This document shows positions 33,055 to 41,298 of a stretch of 64,000 nt of DNA, piece after piece. Under the pieces are notes generated by a model. That model was not told where the DNA came from. It searched no databases and was given only the letters and a program-made list of their open reading frames with translations. The translations under genes were made by a program, and so were the position numbers. This DNA comes from Breoghania sp963678585. Lineage in GTDB: Bacteria > Pseudomonadota > Alphaproteobacteria > Rhizobiales > Stappiaceae. Within the stretch, counting starts at the first letter, position 1; each line of letters starts with the position of its first letter. The stretch is taken from the NCBI GenBank assembly GCA_963678585.2, contig CAXXGA010000002.1, positions 1,240,001 through 1,304,000 of the forward strand. The letters run 5' to 3'.

Positions 33055-35145
33055 ATGTCCGCGATCGGGTCTACAGTAGCCTCGGGAGCCATCAGGGAAA
33101 GTCGCCGGGATATCGGTTTTGCGTTCGGTATTGTCATCGTGTTGACGATACTGTTCCTGCCGGTCCCCTCATTCCTGATCGATCTGGGCCTTGCGCTTTC
33201 CATCGCCTTTTCGGTCCTGATCCTGATGGTCGCGCTCTGGATCCAGAAACCGCTCGACTTCTCCTCCTTTCCAACCATCCTGCTGCTCGCCACGATGTTG
33301 CGCCTGTCGCTCAACATCGCCACGACCCGCGTCATTCTCGCCCATGGCAACGAGGGAACGACCGCCGCCGGCTACATCATCAACGGGTTTTCCAAATTCG
33401 TGATGAGCGGCGATTTCGTCATCGGCCTGATTGTCTTCGCGATCCTCGTGATCGTGAACTTCCTCGTCATCACCAAGGGCGCGACGCGTATCGCGGAAGT
33501 CGGCGCGCGCTTCACGCTCGACGCCATCCCGGGCAAGCAGATGGCCATCGACGCGGATCTCAATGCCGGGCTGATCAACGAAAAGGAAGCGCAGCGCCGC
33601 AGATATGAGCTGGAGGAGGAAAGCTCCTTCTTCGGCGCCATGGACGGCGCATCGAAATTCGTTCGCGGCGATGCGATCGCGGGGCTGATCATCACGGCGG
33701 TCAACATTCTCGGCGGCATCATCATCGGAGTGTCGCGCTACGACATGGATGTGGGAACCGCCGCGGACGTCTTCACCAAGCTGTCGGTCGGCGACGGCCT
33801 CGTTTCCCAGATCCCGGCGCTGGTCGTGTCTCTGGCGGCCGGTCTGCTGGTCTCGAAGGGCGGCACGCGGGGCAGGGCGGAAATGGCCGTGCTCGGTCAG
33901 CTCGGTCACTATCCCCGCGCGCTCTTCGTCGCCTCGATTCTGATGGCCATTCTCGCTCTCGTTCCGGGGCTCCCGGTTCTGCCTTTCGGTATTCTGGGCG
34001 CGATGATGGCCTTCGTTGCCTACACGGTTCCCAAGAAACTGGCCGAGCAGAAAGAACGCGAGGCGGAGGCTGCCGAGAAGGTCAAGGCGCAGAAGAAACT
34101 GGAATCCCGCGACTCCGTCAAGGAATCGCTGAAGTCCGCCGAAATCGAGCTTTGCCTCGGCAAACAGGTGGCGGTGCAGATCCTCGGAAATCACGGCGAG
34201 CTTGCACATCGTGTCTCGCGCATGCGGCGCAAATTCGCCGAACAGTTCGGCTTTGTGGTGCCCGATATTCGCGTGACGGACAGCCTCTCGCTCGATCCCA
34301 AGACTTACCAGATCAAGATCCACGGCACCGTCGTCGCCGCGCACACATTGCGCGTCGGCGAGTTGCTGGTGATTACCGGTGAGGACGGGAAACTCAACGT
34401 GCCGGGCGAGGAAACCCGCGAACCTGCCTTCGGCATGAAGGCGTTCTGGGTGCCGGTGGCCTATGCGGAAGAAGCGAAGCGGGCAGGACTGACGCCCGCG
34501 GAAAACGATACCGTGATCCTCACGCACCTCAGCGAAGTTGTCCGCAACAACCTCCCCCAGCTTCTCTCCTATAAGGATATGCGCAACCTGCTGGAACGGC
34601 TGGACAGCGAGTACAAGCGCCTGATCGAGGACATTTGCCCCGCCCATATCTCCTACTCCGGCCTTCAGTCGGTCCTGAAGCTTCTGCTGGCGGAGCGTGT
34701 CTCCATTCGGAACCTCCACCTGATCCTGGAGGCCGTGGCCGAGATCGTGCCACATGTGCGCCGGTCCGAACAGGTGGTGGAACATGTGCGCATGCGCATT
34801 GCCCAGCAGATCTGCGGTGACCTTTCGAACGGCGGCCCCTTGCAGGTCATGCGGCTCGGCAATCGCTGGGACCTCGCGTTCCACCAGTCGCTCAAGCGGG
34901 ATGCAAAGGGCGAAGTTGTGGAGTTCGATATCGACCCGCAACTCGTCGAGCAGTTCGGCGCGGATCTTTCCACGGCCGTACGGGCGGAGATGGATCAGGG
35001 CAAGCGTTTCGTCATCGTCGCAGCACCTGAAGCCCGGCCTTACGTGCGTATGATCGTGGAACGCATGTTCCCGACCTTGCCTGTTCTTTCCCATCTCGAA
35101 ATCGCCCGCGGCGTCGAGGTCAAGCCGCTCGGCACCGTTTCATGA
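33055..35145 (+). CDS. flhA: Flagellar type III export protein FlhA
   Basis: This 696-residue export gate component is of normal length. It has about eight N-terminal transmembrane helices (residues about 20-315), the FHIPEP-family loop PTILLLATMLRLSLNIATTRVIL, and TKGATRIAEVGARFTLDAIPGKQMAIDADLNAGLINEKEA in the cytoplasmic loop. A large C-terminal cytoplasmic domain docks chaperone-substrate complexes. The start at 33055 is chosen because GAGGAGATGGC precedes it; two upstream in-frame starts lack this. The stop overlaps fliR by ATGA. Confidence 0.95.
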   Translation: MSAIGSTVASGAIRESRRDIGFAFGIVIVLTILFLPVPSFLIDLGLALSIAFSVLILMVALWIQKPLDFSSFPTILLLATMLRLSLNIATTRVILAHGNEGTTAAGYIINGFSKFVMSGDFVIGLIVFAILVIVNFLVITKGATRIAEVGARFTLDAIPGKQMAIDADLNAGLINEKEAQRRRYELEEESSFFGAMDGASKFVRGDAIAGLIITAVNILGGIIIGVSRYDMDVGTAADVFTKLSVGDGLVSQIPALVVSLAAGLLVSKGGTRGRAEMAVLGQLGHYPRALFVASILMAILALVPGLPVLPFGILGAMMAFVAYTVPKKLAEQKEREAEAAEKVKAQKKLESRDSVKESLKSAEIELCLGKQVAVQILGNHGELAHRVSRMRRKFAEQFGFVVPDIRVTDSLSLDPKTYQIKIHGTVVAAHTLRVGELLVITGEDGKLNVPGEETREPAFGMKAFWVPVAYAEEAKRAGLTPAENDTVILTHLSEVVRNNLPQLLSYKDMRNLLERLDSEYKRLIEDICPAHISYSGLQSVLKLLLAERVSIRNLHLILEAVAEIVPHVRRSEQVVEHVRMRIAQQICGDLSNGGPLQVMRLGNRWDLAFHQSLKRDAKGEVVEFDIDPQLVEQFGADLSTAVRAEMDQGKRFVIVAAPEARPYVRMIVERMFPTLPVLSHLEIARGVEVKPLGTVS

Positions 35146-35912
35146 GCGGCTTGCTCGCGATCGCCATCGGCCCGGAAACGGTTCTGGCGACGTTCCTGCT
35201 CTTTTGCCGGATCGGCGCATGCCTGATGGTCATTCCAGGCTTTTCGAGCGATCGGGTGTCGATGCAGATCCGTTTGTTGATCGCGGTGTCCTCCACATTC
35301 GCGATGACGCCGATGCTGCTGCCTGTGATGCGCGCGGCCATGCCGGACATGGCGCTGGCGACTACCGTGCGGCTGATAGCTGGCGAACTTTATATTGGTT
35401 TGCTGATCGGCCTGATGGGACGCGCCTTCATCGCCGCGCTGGAGACCATCGGCACGCTCATGTCCATGGCGATGGGCATGAACAATATTTCCGGCATGCC
35501 CATCGACGGGTCTGAATCGCTTCCGCCCATCGCAAGTATCCTGACGCTTACGGCAACGACGATGATCTTCGTCACCGATCAGCACCTTGAAATCTTCCGC
35601 GGCCTCGCGCTTTCGTACACGCGCCTGCCGCCAAGCATTGCGGTCTCGCCGATATCCGGGTTGGAACAGTTCGTCGATCAGCTCGCCAGCGCCTTCAATC
35701 TCGCTCTGCGGATCGGCTCCCCCTTCATCGTCTACGGTGTGGCCGTGAATTTCGCCATCGGCATCACGAACCGTCTGACGCCGCAAATCCCGGTCTATTT
35801 CATCTCCATGCCGCTGATTATCACGGGCGGCCTCTATCTCCTGTTCGTCGTCATCTCCGACCTTATCCGGGTATTTCTCGACGGCTACTTCACATGGCTC
35901 CAGTACGGGTGA
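35142..35912 (+). CDS. fliR: Flagellar type III export gate protein FliR
   Basis: This 256-residue export gate subunit has about six transmembrane segments. Recognisable parts are FLLFCRIGACLMVIPGFSSDRVSMQIRLLIAV, GELYIGLLIGLMGRAFIAALETIGTLMSMAMGMNN and ITNRLTPQIPVYFISMPLIITGGLYLLF. It is coupled to flhA by overlap, and its stop is followed immediately by the next start (TGAATG), so four or more small genes are probably co-translated. Confidence 0.95.
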   Translation: MSGLLAIAIGPETVLATFLLFCRIGACLMVIPGFSSDRVSMQIRLLIAVSSTFAMTPMLLPVMRAAMPDMALATTVRLIAGELYIGLLIGLMGRAFIAALETIGTLMSMAMGMNNISGMPIDGSESLPPIASILTLTATTMIFVTDQHLEIFRGLALSYTRLPPSIAVSPISGLEQFVDQLASAFNLALRIGSPFIVYGVAVNFAIGITNRLTPQIPVYFISMPLIITGGLYLLFVVISDLIRVFLDGYFTWLQYG

Positions 35913-36374
35913 ATGGCGATGTCCAAACGTGTTGCGCATATCAACCGCATCCTGAAGCTGCAGCATCAGCTCCACCAGCTCTCCGAATGGGTTCTGGTCT
36001 CGCTCGATCAGAAGAACCGGGCGCTTATCGAGAACCAGGAGCGGGTTCTGACCGCGCTTTCGGGCGGGGACCTCGCACTCCACGATCGCTTCATTCGAAA
36101 TGCATCGCGTCGCCTTAAGACCATCGCGTCCGAACAAAGCCGCCTGATGGAAACCCGGCAAACCGTGGAAGCCGGGCTGCAACGTCAGGAGCGAATGATG
36201 GAGGTTACGCGCCGTCAACTCGGCCATATGGAGCGCGAGGCAAAAGCAAGCGCGGAGAAGCAGCAACTTGAACTGGTTCTGGACGCCATGATGGCGGGCA
36301 ATGATGCAAGCCTCACACAAGCACCTGAACGTACGATCAGGGCGAAACAGGATGTAAACCGGGAGCCTCGATGA
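35913..36374 (+). CDS. Coiled-coil protein, FliJ-like candidate
   Basis: This 153-residue cytoplasmic protein is predicted to be almost entirely alpha-helical, with regular heptad-like spacing (HINRILKLQHQLHQLSEWVLVSLDQKNRALIENQERVL, then RQTVEAGLQRQERMMEVTRRQLGHMEREAKASAEKQQLELV). It has no signal peptide or transmembrane segment. No FliJ is otherwise recognisable in this regulon, and the size, helical hairpin character and position in an export-gate operon fit FliJ, the ATPase stalk and chaperone-escort protein. I do not see a decisive FliJ motif. The start abuts the fliR stop and the end overlaps the flgJ-like gene; a second ATG lies two codons in. Confidence 0.6.
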   Translation: MAMSKRVAHINRILKLQHQLHQLSEWVLVSLDQKNRALIENQERVLTALSGGDLALHDRFIRNASRRLKTIASEQSRLMETRQTVEAGLQRQERMMEVTRRQLGHMEREAKASAEKQQLELVLDAMMAGNDASLTQAPERTIRAKQDVNREPR

Positions 36375-36871
36375 TGGCGATCCAGCCCCCCACCGACCTG
36401 GTGCTTGACGTTGCCCGTGCAGCCGATCCGGATAAGCTGAAAGTCGCCGCGACGCGCCTCAAGTCTATCGCAAAGACCGCTGCGTCCGACGGGGAGGGAT
36501 TCGCCAACGCCTACGACAGCGTGACAAGCGATCTCGCCGCAGGAGGCGATCTCGCCGCAGGAGGCGAACTCACCGCAGGAGGCAGCGGGCGTCATTATCC
36601 CGTAAACGTCGCCTCGATGCGGACCGCCATGCGCACCCGCACGGCAATAGCTTCCGCCGCTTCTCCCACGCAGCAGTTCGAGGCGCTGATCCTCCAGCAG
36701 TTCATCGAGGCAATGTTGCCCGATGACGCCGAAACCGTCTTTGGCAAGGGAACCGCCGGCGACATCTGGAAATCCATGATGGCGGAGCAAATCAGCAAGC
36801 AAGTGGTTTCCGCCGGGGGTATTGGAATCTCCGGGGTGCTCGATAAATCAACAACTTCTTCCAAAGTATAA
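36371..36871 (+). CDS. flgJ: FlgJ-like rod-binding protein (no muramidase domain)
   Basis: This 166-residue protein carries the rod-binding domain: SPTQQFEALILQQFIEAMLPDDAETVFGKGTAGDIWKSMMAEQISKQVVSAGGIGISG (about residues 97-154), the FlgJ N-terminal domain signature. It lacks the C-terminal peptidoglycan hydrolase domain of enteric FlgJ; the lytic transglycosylase encoded at 26729 probably supplies that activity. A tandem six-residue repeat (DLAAGG, DLAAGG, ELTAGG) lies at about residues 54-71. The start overlaps the previous gene. Confidence 0.85.
   Translation: MMAIQPPTDLVLDVARAADPDKLKVAATRLKSIAKTAASDGEGFANAYDSVTSDLAAGGDLAAGGELTAGGSGRHYPVNVASMRTAMRTRTAIASAASPTQQFEALILQQFIEAMLPDDAETVFGKGTAGDIWKSMMAEQISKQVVSAGGIGISGVLDKSTTSSKV
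36530..36583 (+). repeat. 18-bp tandem repeat inside the flgJ-like gene
   Basis: There are three copies of an 18-bp unit: GATCTCGCCGCAGGAGGC twice exactly (36530-36565) and once with two substitutions (36566-36583). They encode (D/E)L(A/T)AGG repeats ahead of the rod-binding domain, and the frame is preserved whatever the copy number. Confidence 0.9.
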
Positions 36872-36900
36872 CAGTAACATTTCAGAAGGTTTTGGTCTCA

Positions 36901-37314
36901 ATGGAGAACCTGCCAGCCGAATACTCGCAACTGCAGAAGCCCGTCCAGGCCGTCTCCACCGGCCATGGCATGCAGGCTTTGTTCATCGCCATTCAGCGGG
37001 CAAATGATGCGGTTACGGCAGAAACAAAGGCACTGCGCCAAAGCGTTCGCGTCGATCTGCGCGACTTCGAACGTCGCAAGAGCCAGGCTTTGCTGGATCT
37101 GACACGCGCCGGCGAAAACCTCGCAGAAGGCCCGTTCGGTCAGGATCTCGCAGAGCAGCTTGGAACTCTGCGCAGCAATCTGAACGACAACATGCAACTG
37201 CTGTCGACCCATCTTCATGCGGTACGCGAAATATCCGAAATGATATCGCGCTCGCTGATCGAGGCGGATTCCGACGGCACCTACACACGCGACACGGGAA
37301 GGGGCATCGCCTAA
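36901..37314 (+). CDS. Small helical protein, FlgN-like chaperone candidate
   Basis: This 137-residue cytoplasmic protein is rich in predicted helix (MQALFIAIQRANDAVTAETKALRQSVRVDLRDFERRKSQALLDLTRAGENLAEG, then LAEQLGTLRSNLNDNMQLLSTHLHAVREISEMISRSLIEAD), followed by a polar tail. Size, charge pattern and a late N-x-x-L-L-x-x-H-L-x-A-V helix resemble FlgN-type chaperones for FlgK/FlgL, for which no other candidate exists here. I cannot confirm homology by eye. The start is ATG at 36901 with AGAAGG upstream. The gene is followed three bases later by the next gene. Confidence 0.55.
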   Translation: MENLPAEYSQLQKPVQAVSTGHGMQALFIAIQRANDAVTAETKALRQSVRVDLRDFERRKSQALLDLTRAGENLAEGPFGQDLAEQLGTLRSNLNDNMQLLSTHLHAVREISEMISRSLIEADSDGTYTRDTGRGIA

Positions 37315-37317
37315 ACC

Positions 37318-37773
37318 ATGTTCAGGGGCATCCTCATAGGTATCTGGATGACGGCGGTTACGGCTGGTTCAAGCTATGGCGCCGTCTACTGGATGACCCA
37401 TTACAACGGCGTCGACCCCGCAGCGGCGGTGATCGACGGGCTCGACTACGAAAAGACGCGCGCCATCAATGTGCCGATGATCGCCAATGGACGATTGCAG
37501 GGCTATGTGGTCGCCCAGTTCGTCTTTACGGCCGACGCCGCATCCCTGGCGCGCCTCTCCGTGCCGCCGCATCCTTTTGTCGTCGATGAAGCTTTCCGCC
37601 TGCTCTACGAGGATCGTTCCCTCGATTTCGAGCATCTGGAACGCTATGACCTCGAAACCCTGAAGACGCAGATCCGCGAGAAGGTCAACACCCGAATGAA
37701 CGGCGATCTGATCCGCGACGTGCTCGTTGAAGAGTTCAACTATTTTTCCAAGGACGACGTGGTGTCGAACTGA
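37318..37773 (+). CDS. Membrane-anchored protein with FliL-like layout
   Basis: This 151-residue protein has one N-terminal hydrophobic segment (GILIGIWMTAVTAGSSYGAVYWM) that could be a transmembrane anchor. The periplasmic domain has strand-like segments (GRLQGYVVAQFVFTADAASL) and ends ETLKTQIREKVNTRMNGDLIRDVLVEEFNYFSKDDV. The final helix and short tail recall the end of FliL-type domains (R-D-V-L-x-E-E-F). The protein is last in the flhA-fliR unit. Function is unknown; a stator- or basal-body-associated role is plausible from context only. Confidence 0.6.
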   Translation: MFRGILIGIWMTAVTAGSSYGAVYWMTHYNGVDPAAAVIDGLDYEKTRAINVPMIANGRLQGYVVAQFVFTADAASLARLSVPPHPFVVDEAFRLLYEDRSLDFEHLERYDLETLKTQIREKVNTRMNGDLIRDVLVEEFNYFSKDDVVSN

Positions 37774-37881
37774 CCGCACGCGATCACCGATCGCACGTTC
37801 AATCCTCCACTTGCCCGGCTTTGGCCTGCAGCGCGGTTCCTCCCTTGGCTCCCCGCGCTGAACTTCCGGCTTGGCCGCAAC

Positions 37882-37917
37882 TGGACCGTCGAACACTTGT
37901 TCGGCGGTCCATCTTTA
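37882..37917 (+). terminator. Terminator at the convergent junction of flagellar operons
   Basis: TGGACCGTCGAAC (37882-37894) pairs with GTTCGGCGGTCCA (37899-37911), with one T-G wobble, around the loop ACTT, followed by TCTTTA. A second hairpin, CAGCGCGG/CCGCGCTG (37829-37836 with 37853-37860), precedes it. The 291-bp junction holds no gene and separates the flhA unit from the convergent flhB block. Confidence 0.78.
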
Positions 37918-38064
37918 TGTGCGCACCGGGGAGGCCCCATGCCCGTTGTCGGAGCTGAACACAAGCTGACTTGTCGGGTCGAATAGATGACGAGACACGC
38001 GCCCCGCGTCCATCGGCTCGCAAGGCGCCTTCCACATCAGGCGATCGGAGGGGGGCAACGTGGC

Positions 38065-38538
38065 CTACTGGAAGACCCGACCTTTGGCGCGAGGGCCGGG
38101 CAGACGAGCGTCTTTCAGGGCGCTTATCAGCAACTCGGTATTGTCCTGCGGGGTCGTGGTCAGGCCGGAAAATTCGATATGATACATGTCGACGCCGGCC
38201 TGAAGCGCAGACAGCGACAGCCCAAAATAGATCCAGACGCCATTGTGCCGGAATTCCAGATCCAGATTGATGGTGGGCGTGCTGCCCCAGCTCATGTCGA
38301 CATTGGCGGCGGAGCCGTAACGGATGGTGTTGGGCTTGAAGTAAAGCTCCGTCGATGAACGCACGAGGTCATCGATATTCGCGTGCTTGCCGGCAAGCAC
38401 GTAGAATATGAGATCCGTCACATCGATCAGGCGCAGCTCCGCCGCAACATCCTGAATCGCTTGGGCCAGGATCTGCTCACGTTTTCCGCTGCTATCACAG
38501 TTGGCGCGAGGCGTAGCGCTTACTCCTGCAAACTCCAT
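38065..38538 (-). CDS. Conserved-looking unknown protein at the end of the flhB block
   Basis: This 157-residue protein has no signal peptide or transmembrane helix. It has a mixed alpha/beta pattern with aromatic-rich strands (TDLIFYVLAGKHANIDDLVRSSTELYFKPNTIRYG, and NLDLEFRHNGVWIYFGLSLSALQAGVDMYHIEFSG). The ATG at 38538 overlaps the flhB stop (TGATG), which points to co-translation with flhB and hence a flagellar or export-related role. I recognise no family. A GTG one codon upstream is an alternative start. Confidence 0.65.
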   Translation of the reverse strand: MEFAGVSATPRANCDSSGKREQILAQAIQDVAAELRLIDVTDLIFYVLAGKHANIDDLVRSSTELYFKPNTIRYGSAANVDMSWGSTPTINLDLEFRHNGVWIYFGLSLSALQAGVDMYHIEFSGLTTTPQDNTELLISALKDARLPGPRAKGRVFQ

Positions 38539-39614
38539 CACACGACCATGTCGTTGCTACGCGAGTAGACATAATAAATTACCTCTGCAACTGCACGATA
38601 AAATTGCGGAGGAATCATTCTGTCGACCTCGACAGCCGGATACAATGCGCGTGCGAGTTCCTTGTTCTCGATTACCGGAACCTGATTCTCCTCCGCGATC
38701 TGTCGGATCTTCAGGGCAATTAGGTCCTGTCCCTTGGCCACGACCATGGGCGCGGCATCTTCGTCCCGGTCGTAGCGCAACGCAACCGCAAAATGGGTCG
38801 GATTCGCAATGACAAGGGTTGCCCTGGGAATGCCCGCCATCATGCGATTGCGGGCCCGGTCGCGCGCCAGCGAGCGCATTCGCGCCTTGACGAGCGGATC
38901 GCCCTCCATCTGCTTGTGCTCGTCCTTGATGTCGCGACGGCTCATACGCAACTTGCGACGCCAGTTCGTACGCGCCCACACGAGGTCGGCCGCGACAAGC
39001 ACGATGGTGGCGATTGCGACACCGGACAGCAGGCGCATCGCCAGGCGGAGAATTGTTTCGGGCAGGTTGCCGGGATCAGAGAACATGGCATTCACCAGAA
39101 CCTGTTGGTCTGATCGCATGACCAGAAAGGCGACGCCGGCAATTGTCGTGAACTTGAACAGCGCCTTGAGAAATTCGATGAAGCCTTCCAGGCCGAATAT
39201 CCGCTTCCAGCCTTTGGCAATGGAAATACGCGACAGATCCGGCTTGATGCGCTCGCCGACGACGCGCGGCGCATTCTGAAACCAGGCCGCGGCGAGGCCG
39301 CCGACCATGAGCAGGACGACAATCGGAACGAGGAACAACCCCAGTTCCAGTCCGATGTAGCGGGCAAGCAAAATGGCGTCAGCGGCGTTTCCAAGCTGTA
39401 TTCCCCTCGCGTCATCGATAAACCGCGACAAGACCTGACTAATTCGGCTGGCTCCGGAAACCGTGTAGAAGCTTCCGATCAGGAGCATGGCCAGAAAGGA
39501 AACCAGAACCGATGCTTCTTTCGAGGCGGGCACGTTGCCCTTTTCGATCGCATCGCTGATCTTCTTTTCTGTCGGCTCTTCTGTTTTGGAGTCTTCGTCC
39601 TGTGAGTCCGACAT
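38538..39614 (-). CDS. flhB: Flagellar type III export switch protein FlhB
   Basis: This 358-residue substrate-specificity switch has an acidic N-terminus (EDSKTEEPTEKKISDAIEKGNVPASKEASVLVSF), four transmembrane helices, and the cytoplasmic domain with the autocleavage site NPTH at about residues 271-274 (TLVIANPTHFAVALRYD). It ends VDRMIPPQFYRAVAEVIYYVYSRSND. Length and motifs are normal. Translation is coupled to the downstream unknown gene. The 121-bp spacer to fliG holds no gene. Confidence 0.96.
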   Translation of the reverse strand: MSDSQDEDSKTEEPTEKKISDAIEKGNVPASKEASVLVSFLAMLLIGSFYTVSGASRISQVLSRFIDDARGIQLGNAADAILLARYIGLELGLFLVPIVVLLMVGGLAAAWFQNAPRVVGERIKPDLSRISIAKGWKRIFGLEGFIEFLKALFKFTTIAGVAFLVMRSDQQVLVNAMFSDPGNLPETILRLAMRLLSGVAIATIVLVAADLVWARTNWRRKLRMSRRDIKDEHKQMEGDPLVKARMRSLARDRARNRMMAGIPRATLVIANPTHFAVALRYDRDEDAAPMVVAKGQDLIALKIRQIAEENQVPVIENKELARALYPAVEVDRMIPPQFYRAVAEVIYYVYSRSNDMVV

Positions 39615-39735
39615 CGTTTTCTTCGCCTGACGGTTTACACGGGAGAGGGGCTCCGGGAGCCGTTACGCAAGATCTGTTGCGGTGAGAGTGAGGAACGCCG
39701 GGCTTGTGTTCTTCTCCCGGCGGACCGAAAGACGG

Positions 39736-40773
39736 TCAGCTGAAATACGTTCGTTCCTCCTGCTTGGGATTGAGATCGATTTCCCCACGGCCCGCCATTT
39801 CAAGTGCAAGGTCTGTGATGCCGCGGCGGGCTTCGAGAACCTCGCGCTGGGTGGAGGGTTCGCCCGAGTTGAGTTCGTATTCGACGATGCGTCGCATGCG
39901 CGAGGTGAGGGAGGACAGAATGCTCTCCCGGAACTGCGGCGACGTTCCCTTGAGCGCCATGACGATATTGTCCGTCGAAATCTGGTCGAAGATCGCCATC
40001 TGCGTGCGGGAGTTCAGGTTGACTATATCGTCGAAGGTGAAGAGCAGACCCTTCAGCATTTCTGCAGATTTCGGGCGTTCGTCGTTGAGGCTGGTGAGCG
40101 CCTCTTCCATGTGCTCGCGATCCATCTTGTTGAGGATGTCGGCCATGCGGGCGAAGCTGTCTGCCTCCATCGAGCCGGAGAGGTTCAGCATGAAGTCCTC
40201 ATGCAGCGTCTTTTCCACGTCGCGCATGATTTCCTGAACGATCGGCTTGATGGAAAGCATGCGCCGCATAAGCTGGTTGCGCACCGGGGTCGGCATCTGG
40301 CTCAGCACCTTGGCCGCGCTTGCCGGGCGGATCTTGGACAGGATCAGGGCCGCCGTCTGCGGGTGCTCCTTGGCCAGATAGTTGGCAAGGACGGTTTCGG
40401 AGACAGTGGCGATACGGTCCCAGATGGAGCGGTTCGAGTTGCCCAGGACGTCGGACATGATTTCCGACACCGCATCCTCGGGCAGAACGCCGTCGAGCAT
40501 CTTCTCCACTTCGCCCGCGGTGCCGAACAGACTCGCACCATGTGCGAACTGGTTCAGGAACTGGTCCGCCAGATCGTCGAGTTCAGACGAACTGACCGCG
40601 CCCAGCTGCGCCGCGTTCAGCGTGATGAGGCGGATTTCTTCCTGATCGAAATGCTTCAGCAACCGCGAAGCATTGGGCTTGCCCATGGCCAGAAGCAGGG
40701 CAGCCACCTTCTGAATGCCGCGAAGCGGCTGGGCCCTGCGCTGCTGTTCGGCGCTCACATTGGCATTCATCAT
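39736..40773 (-). CDS. fliG: Flagellar motor switch protein FliG
   Basis: This 345-residue C-ring protein connects FliF to FliM and interacts with MotA. The N-terminal FliF-binding region starts GIQKVAALLLAMGKPNASRLLKHFDQEEIRLITLNAAQLG. The middle domain includes HPQTAALILSKIRPASAAKVLSQMP (the ARM/EHPQ motif), and the C-terminal torque domain contains DERPKSAEMLKGLLFTFDDIVNLNSRTQMAIFDQISTDNIVMALKG. Two ATGs in a row serve as start. The upstream 117-bp spacer shows no clear promoter motif, so it is probably read through from fliN. Confidence 0.95.
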   Translation of the reverse strand: MMNANVSAEQQRRAQPLRGIQKVAALLLAMGKPNASRLLKHFDQEEIRLITLNAAQLGAVSSSELDDLADQFLNQFAHGASLFGTAGEVEKMLDGVLPEDAVSEIMSDVLGNSNRSIWDRIATVSETVLANYLAKEHPQTAALILSKIRPASAAKVLSQMPTPVRNQLMRRMLSIKPIVQEIMRDVEKTLHEDFMLNLSGSMEADSFARMADILNKMDREHMEEALTSLNDERPKSAEMLKGLLFTFDDIVNLNSRTQMAIFDQISTDNIVMALKGTSPQFRESILSSLTSRMRRIVEYELNSGEPSTQREVLEARRGITDLALEMAGRGEIDLNPKQEERTYFS

Positions 40774-40890
40774 CGTTCATCCACTGTCAGTCTGGCACTG
40801 TCGATCACAAACAGTCACTCTGGCCGGGTGCTCGCATCAGGCGCACAGGGCCGGGGCGGAGGCCTCATGCGGCCCCCGTTGCATCGCCGG

Positions 40891-41298
40891 TCAGGCTTCA
40901 AGGCCCTGATTCGGGTTCCCGATGATCTCGGTCAGGGACACGCCGAAGCGAGAATTGTCGTCTTCCACGACCACCACTTCGCCCCGCGCGACCACGCGAC
41001 CGTTGACCACGATATCGACGGGCTCGCCGACGCGGTGATTGAGCGGAATGACGGAACCGCGCCCGAGTTTCAGAAGATTGGCCACCAGCATCGATGCGGA
41101 ACCGAGCACGACCTGCACGTCAACGGGGATGCCGAGGATCGTGTCGAGGTTGCGCTTCTCGCCGTCCTCGACTTCCTCGCCAAGCTGGGCCCGGCTCACG
41201 TGAACCGCATCGCCTGCGCCGAAGTCGTGCATGTTGGCGTTGAGTGCGGAACCGTCGGCTTCCGCGGCATTGGCTTCATACTCGTCGAAGTTGCTCAT
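40891..41298 (-). CDS. fliN: Flagellar motor switch protein FliN
   Basis: This 135-residue C-ring protein has an acidic N-terminus, then a SpoA domain: NLDTILGIPVDVQVVLGSASMLVANLLKLGRGSVIPLNHRVGEPVDIVVNGRVVARGEVVVVEDDNSRFGVSLTEII, complete and canonical. The start overlaps the stop of the DUF6468-like gene by four bases. Order motA-fliM-x-fliN-fliG-flhB places all C-ring genes in one block. Confidence 0.96.
   Translation of the reverse strand: MSNFDEYEANAAEADGSALNANMHDFGAGDAVHVSRAQLGEEVEDGEKRNLDTILGIPVDVQVVLGSASMLVANLLKLGRGSVIPLNHRVGEPVDIVVNGRVVARGEVVVVEDDNSRFGVSLTEIIGNPNQGLEA

Noticed and set aside
33169..35094. Very long minus-strand open frame opposite flhA, and similar ones opposite BMP, puuD, the binding protein and others
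   Set aside because: They are antisense to clearly identified genes, have biased His/Arg/Asp composition typical of high-GC shadow frames, and match no family.
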